Notes: generated by a model from the sequence alone, not told the origin. A stretch of 64,000 nucleotides of DNA from Candidatus Petromonas tenebris (GCA_014236755.1 JACCKY010000012.1:1-64000); one strand, 5' to 3'. Shown: positions 43,258 to 53,575, numbered from the stretch's first letter. Program-made: numbers and translations.

Positions 43258-44757
43258 GTGAATATCTTCAAAGAAATAAAACGTTTGATTAACTATGGAA
43301 TAAATAAGGGATTGATATATAAAGAAGATGAAATCTATGTTAGAAATAAAATTTTGGAAATTTTAAAGTTGGATGAATATGAAGATGCAGAAGTGGAAAA
43401 AGAAGATTTAGAAAATCCTCAGAAAATTTTAGATAATATTTTAGACTATGCCTATGAAAAGGGAGTATTGGAGCACAATACAGTGACATATCGCGACCTT
43501 CTTGATACAAAAATTATGGACTGTTTTATTTCTAGACCAAGTGAAATAATAAGAAGGTTTTATGAAGATTATAAAAAATCTCCTAAACTGGCAACGGAAA
43601 ATTATTATAATATGTCAAGGGCATCAAACTATATCAGAACTGAACGAACAAATAAAAATTTAAGATGGAAAACTAAAACCAACTTTGGTGAGCTTGATAT
43701 TACAATAAACCTTTCAAAGCCAGAGAAAGATCCAAAGGCTATAACAGCGGCAAAAAGCTTAAAATCATCTTCATATCCAAAATGCTTATTATGTAAAGAA
43801 AATGAAGGTTATGCAGGCCGCATTAATCATCCGGCAAGACATAATCATAGAGTAATACCAGTGGAACTAGGTAATGAAGAATGGTTTTTACAATTCTCTC
43901 CCTATGTATACTATAATGAACATGCAATTATCTTTAAAGGTAGTCATGATCCAATGAAAATTACAAAGACTACCTTTGAAAGATTATTAGAATTTATAGA
44001 AAAATTTCCTCATTATTTTATCGGATCAAATGCTGACTTACCCATCGTAGGTGGCTCTATTTTATCCCACGATCACTTTCAAGGTGGAAACTATAGATTT
44101 CCAATGGAAAAGGCTCCTATACTAAAAAAAATAAGTATAAAAGGATTTGAAGATGTAGAGGTAGGCATTGTTAAGTGGCCCTTATCAGTTATACGAATAA
44201 GAAGTGAAAAAAGAAACAGATTGGCTGAACTGGGCGAAAAAATCCTCGATGCATGGAGAGGGTATAGTGATGAAAGCGTAGAAATTTTATCCCATACAAA
44301 TGGTGAACCCCACAATACCATTACACCCATTGCAAGATACAAAAATAATAAATTCGAGCTGGACCTGGTACTTCGAAACAATAGAACCAGTGATGAACAT
44401 CCTATGGGAATATTTCATCCCCACAGCGATGTCCATAACATAAAAAAGGAAAATATCGGATTGATTGAGGTCATGGGCCTTGCCGTATTACCTGCAAGAT
44501 TGAAAAATGAGTTGGAGTTACTAAAAGGATGTCTCATAGGAAACCAAAATATTGACGAGTATGAAGAATTGGAAAAGCACAGAGAGTGGTATAATTATTT
44601 AAAAAATAAGTATAAAGATGCCAACTTAGACTTTGATAAAATATTAAAATTAGAAGTGGGTAAGGTTTTTGAAAGAATATTAACAGATGCTGGTGTATTT
44701 AAACAGAACAGTGAAGGGCTCAAAGCCTTTGAACGATTTGCTAATTCTGTGCAGTAG
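43258..44757 (+). CDS. galT: Galactose-1-phosphate uridylyltransferase (Firmicute GalT2 type)
   Basis: Exchanges UMP between UDP-glucose and galactose-1-phosphate. At 499 residues it belongs to the longer Firmicute class, not the 350-residue His-triad class. Visible blocks are FISRPSEIIRRFYEDY, CLLCKENEGYAGR, NHRVIPVEL, FSPYVYYNEHAIIF, SILSHDHFQGG, GEPHNTITPIAR and PMGIFHPH. GTG 43258 follows AAGGGGTG. galM follows without a gap. Confidence 0.92.
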   Translation: MNIFKEIKRLINYGINKGLIYKEDEIYVRNKILEILKLDEYEDAEVEKEDLENPQKILDNILDYAYEKGVLEHNTVTYRDLLDTKIMDCFISRPSEIIRRFYEDYKKSPKLATENYYNMSRASNYIRTERTNKNLRWKTKTNFGELDITINLSKPEKDPKAITAAKSLKSSSYPKCLLCKENEGYAGRINHPARHNHRVIPVELGNEEWFLQFSPYVYYNEHAIIFKGSHDPMKITKTTFERLLEFIEKFPHYFIGSNADLPIVGGSILSHDHFQGGNYRFPMEKAPILKKISIKGFEDVEVGIVKWPLSVIRIRSEKRNRLAELGEKILDAWRGYSDESVEILSHTNGEPHNTITPIARYKNNKFELDLVLRNNRTSDEHPMGIFHPHSDVHNIKKENIGLIEVMGLAVLPARLKNELELLKGCLIGNQNIDEYEELEKHREWYNYLKNKYKDANLDFDKILKLEVGKVFERILTDAGVFKQNSEGLKAFERFANSVQ

Positions 44758-44766
44758 GTGACGTAT

Positions 44767-45804
44767 ATGTATTGGATTGAGAAGGTTTTTAATAGAGACG
44801 ACAAAGAAGCTGAATTAGTAACTATAAAAAATAAGAATGACATGGAGGTTAAGCTTCTAAATTATGGCGCAACTATAGTAGAAATGTTGGTTCCTGATAG
44901 AGATGGTAATGTGGAAAATATAGTATTGACCTATGAAAATATAGAAGACTATATAGAAAACCAGCCATACTTTGGTGCAACAGTCGGAAGAACATCAGGT
45001 CGTATTGCAAATGGCAAATTTATATTGGATGGCAAGGTATATGAGTTAAATAAAAATTATGGAATAAATCAGGGCCATGGTGGACAGAAGGGATTTAGTT
45101 TTAGATTTTGGGACTACAAAATAGTAGAAAAAGAAAGTGAAACAGTAGTAGAATTTGCATATTTAAGTAAAGATATGGAGGAAAATTATCCCGGAAACTT
45201 AAACGTAAAAGTTATTTACACTTTAACTAGTAGCAATGAATTTATAATTGAATATGAAGCTACAACCGACAAAAGGACGATATGTAACTTAACAAATCAT
45301 TCATATTTTAACTTATCCGGCAATTATAAAAGGAAAATAACTGAGCAGTATTTAAAAGTTAAGGCATCAAACTATTTGGAATTAAATGGGAATCAAATTC
45401 CTACAGGCAGACTTATTAATGTAGAGAATACTCCTATGAATTTTAAGGAATATAAATTAATTGGCAGGGATATAGACAGCGATTATGAACAGCTCTCTAT
45501 GGTAAATGGATATGACCATACATGGGTTTTAGATGAAGGAGAAGACCAGATTGAAATGTATGATGAATTAAGTGGCAGAAAAATGATTATTACTACCACT
45601 TATCCCAGCGTAGTAATTTATAGTTATAACTTTCCAAATAATGAAAAGTTGAAATATGGCAGGATAGGAAGTAAATATGATGGTATTTGTTTTGAAACCC
45701 AATATGAGCCTGATGGGATTAATAATGCAAATTTGAATTCAGCTGTTTTAGATGCAGGAGAGAAGTATTATGAAAGAACTGTTTTGAAGTTTAGGACTTG
45801 CTAG
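44767..45804 (+). CDS. galM: Aldose 1-epimerase (galactose mutarotase)
   Basis: Converts beta- to alpha-galactose for GalK. The 345-residue beta-sandwich protein has NYGATIVEMLVPDRDG, GATVGRTSGRIANGKF, the catalytic His region NQGHGGQKGF, NLTNHSYFNLSG and the Glu at CFETQYEPDGINN. ATG 44767 is preferred because TAGGTGA sits about 7 bases upstream; an in-frame GTG directly abuts the galT stop. Its stop codon overlaps the ribosome binding site of the next gene. Confidence 0.9.
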   Translation: MYWIEKVFNRDDKEAELVTIKNKNDMEVKLLNYGATIVEMLVPDRDGNVENIVLTYENIEDYIENQPYFGATVGRTSGRIANGKFILDGKVYELNKNYGINQGHGGQKGFSFRFWDYKIVEKESETVVEFAYLSKDMEENYPGNLNVKVIYTLTSSNEFIIEYEATTDKRTICNLTNHSYFNLSGNYKRKITEQYLKVKASNYLELNGNQIPTGRLINVENTPMNFKEYKLIGRDIDSDYEQLSMVNGYDHTWVLDEGEDQIEMYDELSGRKMIITTTYPSVVIYSYNFPNNEKLKYGRIGSKYDGICFETQYEPDGINNANLNSAVLDAGEKYYERTVLKFRTC

Positions 45805-45815
45805 GAGGGATCGTA

Positions 45816-47771
45816 GTGTATCTAGGCGTAGATTACTACCCGGAACATTGGGATGTAAGTATGATAGACGAAGATATGCAGCGTATGAAGGAGATGGGAG
45901 TAAATATTATTCGCATTGGTGAATTTGCGTGGCATCTTATGGAAAAAAAAGAAGGAGAGTATGACTTTTCATACTTTGATATGGTAATAAGAAAAGCCCA
46001 AAAATACGATTTGAAAGTTATATTCGGTACGCCAACGGCCACTTTTCCCGCATGGCTTGCAAAAAAACATCCGTCAATTTTATCTAAGGATGAGTACGGT
46101 CATACCAGAGTATTTGGCGGTAGAAGGCAATATTGTTACAATTCTGAGGTCTATCGTGAATACACAAAAAAAATTGTACAAAAGTTAGTTAATCATTACA
46201 AAGATGAAGAGTCAATTATAGTTTGGCAGATTGATAATGAATTTGGTCATGAAGGGAGTGACATGTGCTTTTGTGAGCAGTGTCACTTAAAATTTAGAGA
46301 ATTTTTACAGGAAAAATATAAAGATATAAATAATCTCAATGAAGTATATGGAACAATTTTTTGGGGCCAGACCTATAATGACTTTGATGAAATTCCACTT
46401 CCTCAACCAACTATTACTACCCATAATCCTACTTTAAGATTAGACTGGGCAAGATTTAGATCCTACTCAATCAATGATTATGCCAAAATGCAAATTAATT
46501 TAGTAAGGGAATTAAAGGGGAAGCACCAAAAAATCACCCATAATTTTTACGGAGGATTCTTTGAAAAGGCATACGACCAGAATGTGATGTCTGAGGATTT
46601 GGACTTTGTTTCTTATGACAATTATCCTGTATGGGGTGGATTAAGGGAACCTTTAAAGCCAGGGCATATTGCCATGACCCATGATTATGTTCGAGGCCTC
46701 AAAAACAAAAATTATTGGATAGTTGAAGAGTTAATGGGAGCCCAGGGTCATAATGTAATAGGATACTTGCCCCGACCAAATCAGGCTAAAATGTGGGCTT
46801 ATCAGGCTATGGCACATGGATGTGAGAATATGTTGTTTTTTAGATGGCGAGGAATGACCCGGGGAGCAGAACAATTCTGTTTGGGTATTATTGATCATGA
46901 CAATGAAGATGGTCGTAAATTTAAAGAAGTTCAGTCCTTTATGAAAGATGTCATAAAATACGAAGAGGTTATAAAGAGTGAGATAAAATCAGATATAGCC
47001 GTTTTATATGACTACGATAATATATGGTCCTGGCATTACCAGCAACAATCATCCCAGTTTAATTTTACGGATGAATTAGTTCGTCTGTATACGCCTTTTT
47101 ATAATTTAAATACTAATATTGATGTAATAAGCACTAGTAAAGACTTTTTCAAATATAAAGTATTAGTTGTACCGGTTATGAAGATTATCGATGAAAAATT
47201 AGGAAGACGGTTTGAAGAGTTCCTTCAAAAAGGCGGTACGATAATATTTTCCTTCAGAAGTGGTATTAAAGATAGAGATAATAATATTAATTTTGAAGAG
47301 GTATTCCCTTGCAAAGTTAGAAAGATAGCGGGAATTAAAATTAAGGAAGCAGAAGCTTTGCAAAAGGGGCAGGAAGTTGAAATTATTGGACTTAATAAAT
47401 ATAATGGTAAAAAAGGAAAGTGTAGCGTTTGGCGTGATTTAATTATTCCTGAAACTGCTAGGGTGTTGTATAGATATAATGATAAGTTTTATAAGGAAAA
47501 TGCATGTATTACTGAAAATAAGTATGGTAAAGGTAAAGTTTATTACGTAGGTGGCGGGATAGATATCAAAATATTAAATGATATAGCAAAAGAGATTGTA
47601 GTAGAAAATAATATCCGCTATATTGAATCACCTGAAGGTTTAGAAGTATATATAAGAGACTATAATAATGAAGAGTGGTTATTTATAAACAACCATACCG
47701 ATGAAGATATAGAGTTTAATGGAATTATTATTGAACCCTATGGAAGTGAGATAGTAAAAAGATGTGTATAA
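45816..47771 (+). CDS. GH42 beta-galactosidase
   Basis: Hydrolyses terminal beta-galactosides, feeding galactose to the Leloir enzymes. The start is GTG 45816, six bases after AGGAGGG, so the protein opens YLGVDYYPEHWD as in the family. The acid/base Glu142 lies in WQIDNEFGHE and the nucleophile is probably Glu305 in VEELMGAQ. Cys107, 151, 153 and 156 match the zinc cluster of GH42 enzymes. No signal peptide, so the enzyme is cytosolic. The 652-residue length is normal, with an A4-like trimerisation domain from about 385 and a small C-terminal beta domain. No lactose permease is nearby. Confidence 0.88.
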   Translation: MYLGVDYYPEHWDVSMIDEDMQRMKEMGVNIIRIGEFAWHLMEKKEGEYDFSYFDMVIRKAQKYDLKVIFGTPTATFPAWLAKKHPSILSKDEYGHTRVFGGRRQYCYNSEVYREYTKKIVQKLVNHYKDEESIIVWQIDNEFGHEGSDMCFCEQCHLKFREFLQEKYKDINNLNEVYGTIFWGQTYNDFDEIPLPQPTITTHNPTLRLDWARFRSYSINDYAKMQINLVRELKGKHQKITHNFYGGFFEKAYDQNVMSEDLDFVSYDNYPVWGGLREPLKPGHIAMTHDYVRGLKNKNYWIVEELMGAQGHNVIGYLPRPNQAKMWAYQAMAHGCENMLFFRWRGMTRGAEQFCLGIIDHDNEDGRKFKEVQSFMKDVIKYEEVIKSEIKSDIAVLYDYDNIWSWHYQQQSSQFNFTDELVRLYTPFYNLNTNIDVISTSKDFFKYKVLVVPVMKIIDEKLGRRFEEFLQKGGTIIFSFRSGIKDRDNNINFEEVFPCKVRKIAGIKIKEAEALQKGQEVEIIGLNKYNGKKGKCSVWRDLIIPETARVLYRYNDKFYKENACITENKYGKGKVYYVGGGIDIKILNDIAKEIVVENNIRYIESPEGLEVYIRDYNNEEWLFINNHTDEDIEFNGIIIEPYGSEIVKRCV

Positions 47772-48800
<1,029 letters not shown>

Positions 48801-48808
48801 CGATTAAA

Positions 48809-48855
48809 TAAATAAAAGATACTATAGCTTTGAAGCTACAGTATCTTTTATTTAT
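48809..48855. terminator. Bidirectional terminator after repressor gene
   Basis: AAATAAAAGATAC and GTATCTTTTATTT form the outer stem around an inner TAGCTTTGAAGCTA hairpin (48807-48853). The tails are U-rich on both strands, serving this gene and the convergent S1-domain gene. Confidence 0.85.
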
Positions 48856-48882
48856 TATGGATATATAATCCTAACTTTCTAA

Positions 48883-49254
48883 TTAATATCTTTGGTCTCT
48901 TTGCTTTATTCCCTTTAGTTTTTCATCACTATGCTTTAGAAAATTAGATAACATATTTTCAAATGATTCCTTTGGCTTTGCCTTAGTACGGTTTTTGCTT
49001 CTTTTATCGTATGATGATTTTTTGTTAACTTGTTTTATGGACAGTTCTATTTTATTATCGTCTTTGATTTTAAGAACTTTTACTTTTAGCTTTTGACCTT
49101 CTTTTAAATAATCATTAATATCCTTTACATAATCATCGGCTATCTCAGAAATATGACAAAGACCTGTCCTTTCATCAGAAAGCTTTATAAAAGCTCCAAA
49201 TTTAGTAATACCTGAAACTATACCTTCAACTATCTCTCCACTTTTTAATGACAT
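48883..49254 (-). CDS. S1-domain RNA-binding protein (YugI/GSP13-like)
   Basis: A 123-residue cytoplasmic protein. One S1 OB-fold domain fills residues 4-73: GEIVEGIVSGITKFGAFIKL, then TGLCHISEIAD, VKVLKIKDDNKIELSIKQ. It is followed by a very basic, probably disordered tail (SYDKRSKNRTKAKPKE). Homologues in Firmicutes bind ribosomes or RNA under stress. The start is the ATG at 49254 with GGAGG upstream. It is a single-gene unit facing the gal repressor. Confidence 0.85.
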   Translation of the reverse strand: MSLKSGEIVEGIVSGITKFGAFIKLSDERTGLCHISEIADDYVKDINDYLKEGQKLKVKVLKIKDDNKIELSIKQVNKKSSYDKRSKNRTKAKPKESFENMLSNFLKHSDEKLKGIKQRDQRY

Positions 49255-49418
49255 TAAATAAATTTTCCTCCTTATATTTTTAACTTAATTACTATTATAG
49301 TGTAGTTTAGGGATAATGTAAACCTAGGCTATGAATATAATAACAAATTTTTAACAAAATGCTTATATTTTATCTACTACATATAATCTTGTATCTTTTT
49401 TCTTATTACTACTGGAAT

Positions 49419-49545
49419 GTAGAAGAGCTGTTTTAATATAAAACATTTAGAGGTAAAAACAGCTCTTCAAAGTCGCTTAAGAGGAAATATTGAAGGATTT
49501 TTAAATCTGTGTTATTAGATTAACTGGGACAAGCAGTTAATTTAA
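49419..49545 (+). repeat. Palindromic intergenic repeat, partial copy D
   Basis: From GTAGAAGAGCTGTTTTA to the end ...CAGTTAATTTAAC it matches copies B and C with more substitutions; the first ~50 bases are missing or diverged. The central GAAGAGCTG/CAGCTCTTC stem remains. It lies between the S1 gene and the end of the phn operon; the flanks 49255-49418 show no gene. Confidence 0.65.
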
Positions 49546-49557
49546 CTTTTGTTTAAT

Positions 49558-50391
49558 CTATTGAAACACTCTACGTAGTCCCTCTGATAACAAATCTGCT
49601 AATATTACAAGTAATATGTAGCATATTAAAAGTAGAGCTACTTCAGTGTAATGAAACCAACTCATGCTGAGTTTGAATTGTTGACCTAAGCCACCGGCAC
49701 CTACAAATCCTACGACGATAGTTGTACGAATAATTACCTCCCAGCGATACAAAATAAAAGTAATAAACTTCGGTGTTACCATTGGCAGTACGCCATAGAT
49801 GAGAATTTGGCCTGTTGAGGCACCACTAGATGATAAATTTCTGATAGGTTTTAAGTCCAAATCTTCTACCACTTCGGCACATAACTTACCTAGTATTCCA
49901 AAGTTGTGGAGAGCTAAAGCTATAGCTCCTGGAAGAATGCCTGGTTTAAAAATAAAAACTATAATCATAGCCCAAATCAGTTCAGGCACGGCTCTAGAGA
50001 ATATATACAGACAACGAATCACTCCAAATAAAATCCAGTTATACCATTTGTTTGACATGGTTAATGTGCTATCGGCTGCATTCCTTGCAGCAGGTATTAC
50101 AGTAATTATCATACCTATGGCTGCAAATCCTATAGCCATAATACTCATTACTAAGGTCTTATAGGTAAGCTGCAAAGCATTTTTCCAGGCTTCAACATCT
50201 TTAAATGCCGGATTTTTATTTCCAATACCAGTTAAATCTCTTAAAAACTTTTTTGCATGAAATATATTTTTATTGGAAAATAGATTAAAAAAATCTGCTT
50301 TTTCCACATTAATTATAAACATCCATGAGGCAATAATTAGTATAAAAATCATTAAAAAGGAGAACCTAATAAAGTCAAATTTCCATTTCAT
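49558..50391 (-). CDS. phnE: PhnE-like ABC permease, second copy
   Basis: The inner-membrane permease of the oxyanion-type importer. I set the start at ATG 50391, where ATGA overlaps the previous permease's stop and GAAAGAGG lies upstream; the longer frame from 50424 would overlap that gene by 36 bases. The 277-residue protein has about six helices, an EAA-like loop (SSGASTGQILIYGVLPMV) and TTIVVGFVGAGGLGQQF typical of PhnE. Two PhnE proteins per transporter are common and probably form a heterodimer. Confidence 0.85.
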   Translation of the reverse strand: MKWKFDFIRFSFLMIFILIIASWMFIINVEKADFFNLFSNKNIFHAKKFLRDLTGIGNKNPAFKDVEAWKNALQLTYKTLVMSIMAIGFAAIGMIITVIPAARNAADSTLTMSNKWYNWILFGVIRCLYIFSRAVPELIWAMIIVFIFKPGILPGAIALALHNFGILGKLCAEVVEDLDLKPIRNLSSSGASTGQILIYGVLPMVTPKFITFILYRWEVIIRTTIVVGFVGAGGLGQQFKLSMSWFHYTEVALLLICYILLVILADLLSEGLRRVFQ

Positions 50392-51188
50392 TCTACCAAC
50401 CTCTTTCGAAGTAAGTTGCTCCAAAGGTCAATGATTACCACCAGTCCTATTAAAAAGAACATAAATGTCCAAACCTCATCATACTCTAAATCGGCTAATG
50501 ATAAATGGATTTGATATCCTAAACCCCCTAAGCCTACAAAGCTCATAATGGCTGAAGAACGAATGGCACATTCAAACCTATACATTGCATAACTAATCAT
50601 ATCTCCCATGGCAAGAGGTAAATAACCATAAAATAAGGCCTGTAGCTTCGAAGCTCCACTTGATTTCAGAGCCTCAATAGGTTCCTTCGGAACATCATTG
50701 ATTATGTCTGCAAAAATTCGGCCTAATGTGCCACCATAGGGAATAGCTAAGGCCAAAATTGCAGCAAAGGGCGATAAACCAATGGCAGCCACGAATAACC
50801 ATGCCCAGATCAGTTCATGAATAGCACGCATAAAACCCAATAATCCTCTAAAAAAGCTCATTGAAAATAGAGTGGTCATCTTACCTGCAGATATAACACC
50901 GGATGCCATAATTCCAAAAACAAAAGCAATAAGGATTGCTATTGTCATGCCAGCCACTGCGTATGTCAAGGTTGTCCATGATGAAGTTATGGCAAGATTT
51001 AATATTTCAGGAGATAAATCGGGATGAAAAAAACCATAGGCGATTTGAAGTATAGTAACTCCTCCTCCCGAATGAAAAAGGTTCGTTCCCCACTCCACAG
51101 ATAATAAGCTCCAGAAAAAAACTAGGATAAGTCCCAGTGTTAGGAATGTTCTTTTATGAAGGTCGATGGAGTGCCTAAGATCTCTCAT
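50388..51188 (-). CDS. phnE: PhnE-like ABC permease, first copy
   Basis: A 266-residue permease with an N-terminal helix (FLTLGLILVFFWSLLSVEWG) and five more hydrophobic segments. The EAA-like coupling loop is SSGASKLQALFYGYLPLA, and AIMSFVGLGGLGYQIHL matches PhnE proteins. The start is directly after the phnC stop and the end overlaps the second permease by 4 bases, so all four genes form one operon on the minus strand. Confidence 0.87.
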   Translation of the reverse strand: MRDLRHSIDLHKRTFLTLGLILVFFWSLLSVEWGTNLFHSGGGVTILQIAYGFFHPDLSPEILNLAITSSWTTLTYAVAGMTIAILIAFVFGIMASGVISAGKMTTLFSMSFFRGLLGFMRAIHELIWAWLFVAAIGLSPFAAILALAIPYGGTLGRIFADIINDVPKEPIEALKSSGASKLQALFYGYLPLAMGDMISYAMYRFECAIRSSAIMSFVGLGGLGYQIHLSLADLEYDEVWTFMFFLIGLVVIIDLWSNLLRKRLVE

Positions 51189-51189
51189 T

Positions 51190-51942
51190 TTATTTCAACT
51201 CCTCTAAATTATAAAGAGTGAATAAGTCCGCATCAGTTATTTTTTCTACCGGAAGGTCAAAGCATATTTTACCTTCCCTTAATCCGATTATTCGTGTAAA
51301 GAATCTTTTAGCATATTCTACGGAATGAAGACTGGCTATAAGAGTTTGATTTTCCTCCTTAACTAATTTAATGAGCATTGATAAAATATCTTCAGCACGG
51401 GATGGGTCTAAAGAAGATACGGGTTCATCGGCTAGAATTATTTCGGGATTTTGGACCAGTAACCTAGCTAATGCCACCCGCTGCTGTTCTCCGCCTGACA
51501 GATTGGAAGTTTTTTCATAGATTTTATTTGGTATACCTACTCTGTCCAGAGATTTGATAGCAAGCTCCTTATCTTGGGGAAGAATCAATGATAAAAGAGA
51601 TTTAAAAAAACCCCATTCGCCTAATCGTCCTGCTAAAACATTATGAATTACCGGTAGCTGCCCCACTAAGTCAAACTGCTGACGAATAATTCCTATTTTA
51701 CGGGAAAGTTGCTTACCTGTAGTATACTTATAACTAGGTATACCATCTATTAGTAATGAACCTTTATCAGGCTTAACGGTATTGGCTAGAATATTTAACA
51801 AAGTGGTTTTTCCTGCGCCGCTTGGACCCACTAGAGCAACTGTTTCTCCTTTTTTTATACTAAAAGAAAGGGAAGATAGTGCTGACATCTTCCCAAAGTT
51901 TTTTGATATTTCTCTTAACTCAAGTATTTTTTTTGCTTGCAT
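51190..51942 (-). CDS. phnC: PhnC-like ABC transporter ATPase
   Basis: A 250-residue ATPase. Walker A is GPSGAGKTT at 39-47, the Q-loop is in RQQFDLVGQLPV, the signature LSGGEQQRV lies at 148-156, Walker B is EIILADEPVSSLD and the switch His is in ASLHSVEYAKRF. This is the PhnC subgroup. It is the second gene of the operon, 13 bases after phnD. Substrate is set by the binding protein and not by this subunit. Confidence 0.88.
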   Translation of the reverse strand: MQAKKILELREISKNFGKMSALSSLSFSIKKGETVALVGPSGAGKTTLLNILANTVKPDKGSLLIDGIPSYKYTTGKQLSRKIGIIRQQFDLVGQLPVIHNVLAGRLGEWGFFKSLLSLILPQDKELAIKSLDRVGIPNKIYEKTSNLSGGEQQRVALARLLVQNPEIILADEPVSSLDPSRAEDILSMLIKLVKEENQTLIASLHSVEYAKRFFTRIIGLREGKICFDLPVEKITDADLFTLYNLEELK

Positions 51943-51955
51943 ATACGTTCACCTA

Positions 51956-52843
51956 CTACTTAATTATACCTAATTTTTTTGCAACGGATTTAATGGCTTC
52001 ATAGTTTTCATTTTTGGTTTCAATGAATCTATCAGCCTGGAAAAGCTCCATGATTTCACTTTTTTCGCTACCAAAGGAAAGTAGAGCCTGCTTTACCTTT
52101 TCTTTAGTTCCAACGCCAAATATCTCATCAACATTGTTAATTGTCCAGTTGTAGTCATAATAAGGTGGTGTCCTGTAAAAAACCTTTACTTTATTTAAAT
52201 CCACCTTGCCTTCATTTACAGCACTCTCCCATACAGCCTCATTTAAGGCTCCAGCCTGGAAAGCTCCAGATTCTACAAGTTTCCAAGTTTTATCATGAGA
52301 ACCAGAGAAGTTTGGCTTCCCATTAAAATCTTTATCAGGATCGATACCTGCCTTGATCAAAAAATATCGAGGCATTAAGTGGCCGGAGGTAGAGTTTTCA
52401 CTACCAAAGGTAAAGGTTAATCCCTTTAAATTTTCCAGCTTTTCGATATTTAAATCCTTTTGAACTATGAAAACAGAATGAAACTGCTCATCTCTAGGTC
52501 TTTGAGCAATGGCTTCTGAACCGGGAACTGCACTTCTTGCCTGAACTCCTGTAAGACCACCGAACCAACCTAGATGAATATCTCCCCGTTGAAAAGCTGT
52601 TACCAAAGCTGCATAATCAATAGTAGGAACATACTCTACCTGTAGGCCTGTCTTTTCACCAATATATTTTGCTAACTCTTCAAAACGTCTGTTTAATTTT
52701 GAAGCATTTTGATCGGGTATGGCTCCAATTTTAAATACTGGTTTTTCCTTTTGATTTGCTCCTGCATAATTTTCTTTCTGTGAGCAAGCAGTTAAAGAAA
52801 TTATAATAAGTGCTATTAATAAATATGCTACTATTTTTTTCAT
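51956..52843 (-). CDS. PhnD-like binding lipoprotein, possible selenate receptor
   Basis: The extracellular receptor of the importer. Its lipoprotein signal ends in LTAC with Cys20. The 295-residue protein follows a set of motifs I associate with the binding proteins annotated as putative selenate transporters: KIGAIPDQNASKLNRRF, VPTIDYAALVTAFQRGD, WFGGLTGVQARSAVPG, SEAIAQRPRDEQFHSVFI, TFGSENSTSGHLMPRYFL and FSGSHDKTWKLVESG. Classical PhnD and phosphite receptors differ in several of these. No phosphonate lyase gene is near, and no Pho box precedes it. Phosphonate or phosphite remains possible. GAGGAGG precedes the ATG. Confidence 0.75.
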   Translation of the reverse strand: MKKIVAYLLIALIIISLTACSQKENYAGANQKEKPVFKIGAIPDQNASKLNRRFEELAKYIGEKTGLQVEYVPTIDYAALVTAFQRGDIHLGWFGGLTGVQARSAVPGSEAIAQRPRDEQFHSVFIVQKDLNIEKLENLKGLTFTFGSENSTSGHLMPRYFLIKAGIDPDKDFNGKPNFSGSHDKTWKLVESGAFQAGALNEAVWESAVNEGKVDLNKVKVFYRTPPYYDYNWTINNVDEIFGVGTKEKVKQALLSFGSEKSEIMELFQADRFIETKNENYEAIKSVAKKLGIIK

Positions 52844-52897
52844 GATAGGATAGCCTCCTCTATAATAATAATTATTATTAGTCGAAATGACATTTTT

Positions 52898-52927
52898 ATT
52901 ATATAGTTTTCCGATGGGAATTGTAAA
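52898..52927 (-). promoter_or_regulatory. Promoter of the phnDCEE-type operon
   Basis: On the minus strand TTTACA (52927-52922) and TATAAT (52903-52898) are 18 bases apart. A TAATAATAATTATTATTA palindrome (52862-52880) lies between the promoter and the ribosome binding site and could be an operator. Confidence 0.55.
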
Positions 52928-52980
52928 ATAAAGTTTTTCAATAAAACTTTTTTATCTATAAGATTTTATTATAGAGATAG

Positions 52981-53127
52981 ATGATTGTTCTATGTATTAA
53001 TTGCATTGACAATGTTTTTGCTGTTGAAGATCCTAAAACAACTAGAATTGGATACTGTTGCTTGATGGAAAAACTAGGTGAAGTCTTTGGCATTGGAGTT
53101 TATTTAGGAAATGATAAGTTAACTTAA
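52981..53127 (+). pseudogene. DUF7309-like gene fragment cut by repeat C
   Basis: The 48 codons from ATG 52981 contain VFAVEDPKTTRIGYCCLMEK and LGEVFGIGVYLGND, a pattern I recall from DUF7309-type proteins (GYCC...LGE.F...VYLG). The frame ends exactly where palindromic repeat copy C begins (TTAACT at 53124). The family is much longer, so both ends are missing. The simplest reading is insertion of the repeat into, or deletion against, an old gene. Function unknown. Confidence 0.45.
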
Positions 53128-53305
53128 CTCGCCTCGCTAGTTCCTTATAGATATCCTTCAATAATCCTCTTTTGGCTCTGTAGAAGAGCTGTTTTATATA
53201 AAAAGATTTAGAGGTAAAAACAGCTCTTCAAAGTTGCTTCGGAGGAAACATTGAAGGATATTTAAAGTTATACTGTTAGAGTAACTAGCCCAAGAGGTTA
53301 ACTTT
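53124..53305 (+). repeat. ~183-bp palindromic intergenic repeat, copy C
   Basis: It runs from TTAACTCGCCTCGCTAG to GCCCAAGAGGTTAACTT and is nearly identical to copy B. Differences from B are single substitutions scattered along its length. It abuts the DUF7309-like fragment on the left and about 110 bases of sequence before the ZTP riboswitch promoter on the right. Confidence 0.8.
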
Positions 53306-53413
53306 AGTACATATTGATACCATAATATACTCTAGATATTTCTAAACAAATACGAATTATTATATAGTTAAACTCATAAAAATATGAAACGTGACGAACT
53401 AATTTTAAAATTA

Positions 53414-53575
53414 TTGACACAATGCTATGAAAATGATATTATAAACGTACGCAATATTAATAATAAATTCATTGAAAGGAAATCACATGACTGGCGGAAG
53501 TGGAATTGACCACATGGAGTGTGATTTTAAAATATGCCGACCGCCTGGGCTCCAAGTCCGGGCGGTCTGTTTTTT
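53414..53575 (+). promoter_or_regulatory. ZTP (pfl motif) riboswitch with promoter
   Basis: TTGACA (53414-53419) and TATTAT (53437-53442) are 17 bases apart. The aptamer spans about 53485-53550: ATGACTGGCGGAAGTGGA, then GACCACATGGAG, a variable linker, and GCCGACCGCCTGGGC. Those are the conserved pieces of the class sensing ZTP/ZMP, a signal of low 10-formyl-tetrahydrofolate. The 3' aptamer strand GACCGCC (53539-53545) also pairs with GGCGGTC (53561-53567), followed by TGTTTTTT, so ligand binding would prevent termination. The gene switched on is pyruvate formate-lyase, which yields formate for the folate pool. Confidence 0.88.

Noticed and set aside
49558-52843. Confident naming of the transporter as phosphonate-specific
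   Set aside because: The receptor motifs fit the putative selenate group better and no phosphonate genes are near; only the permease and ATPase are of PhnE/PhnC type.
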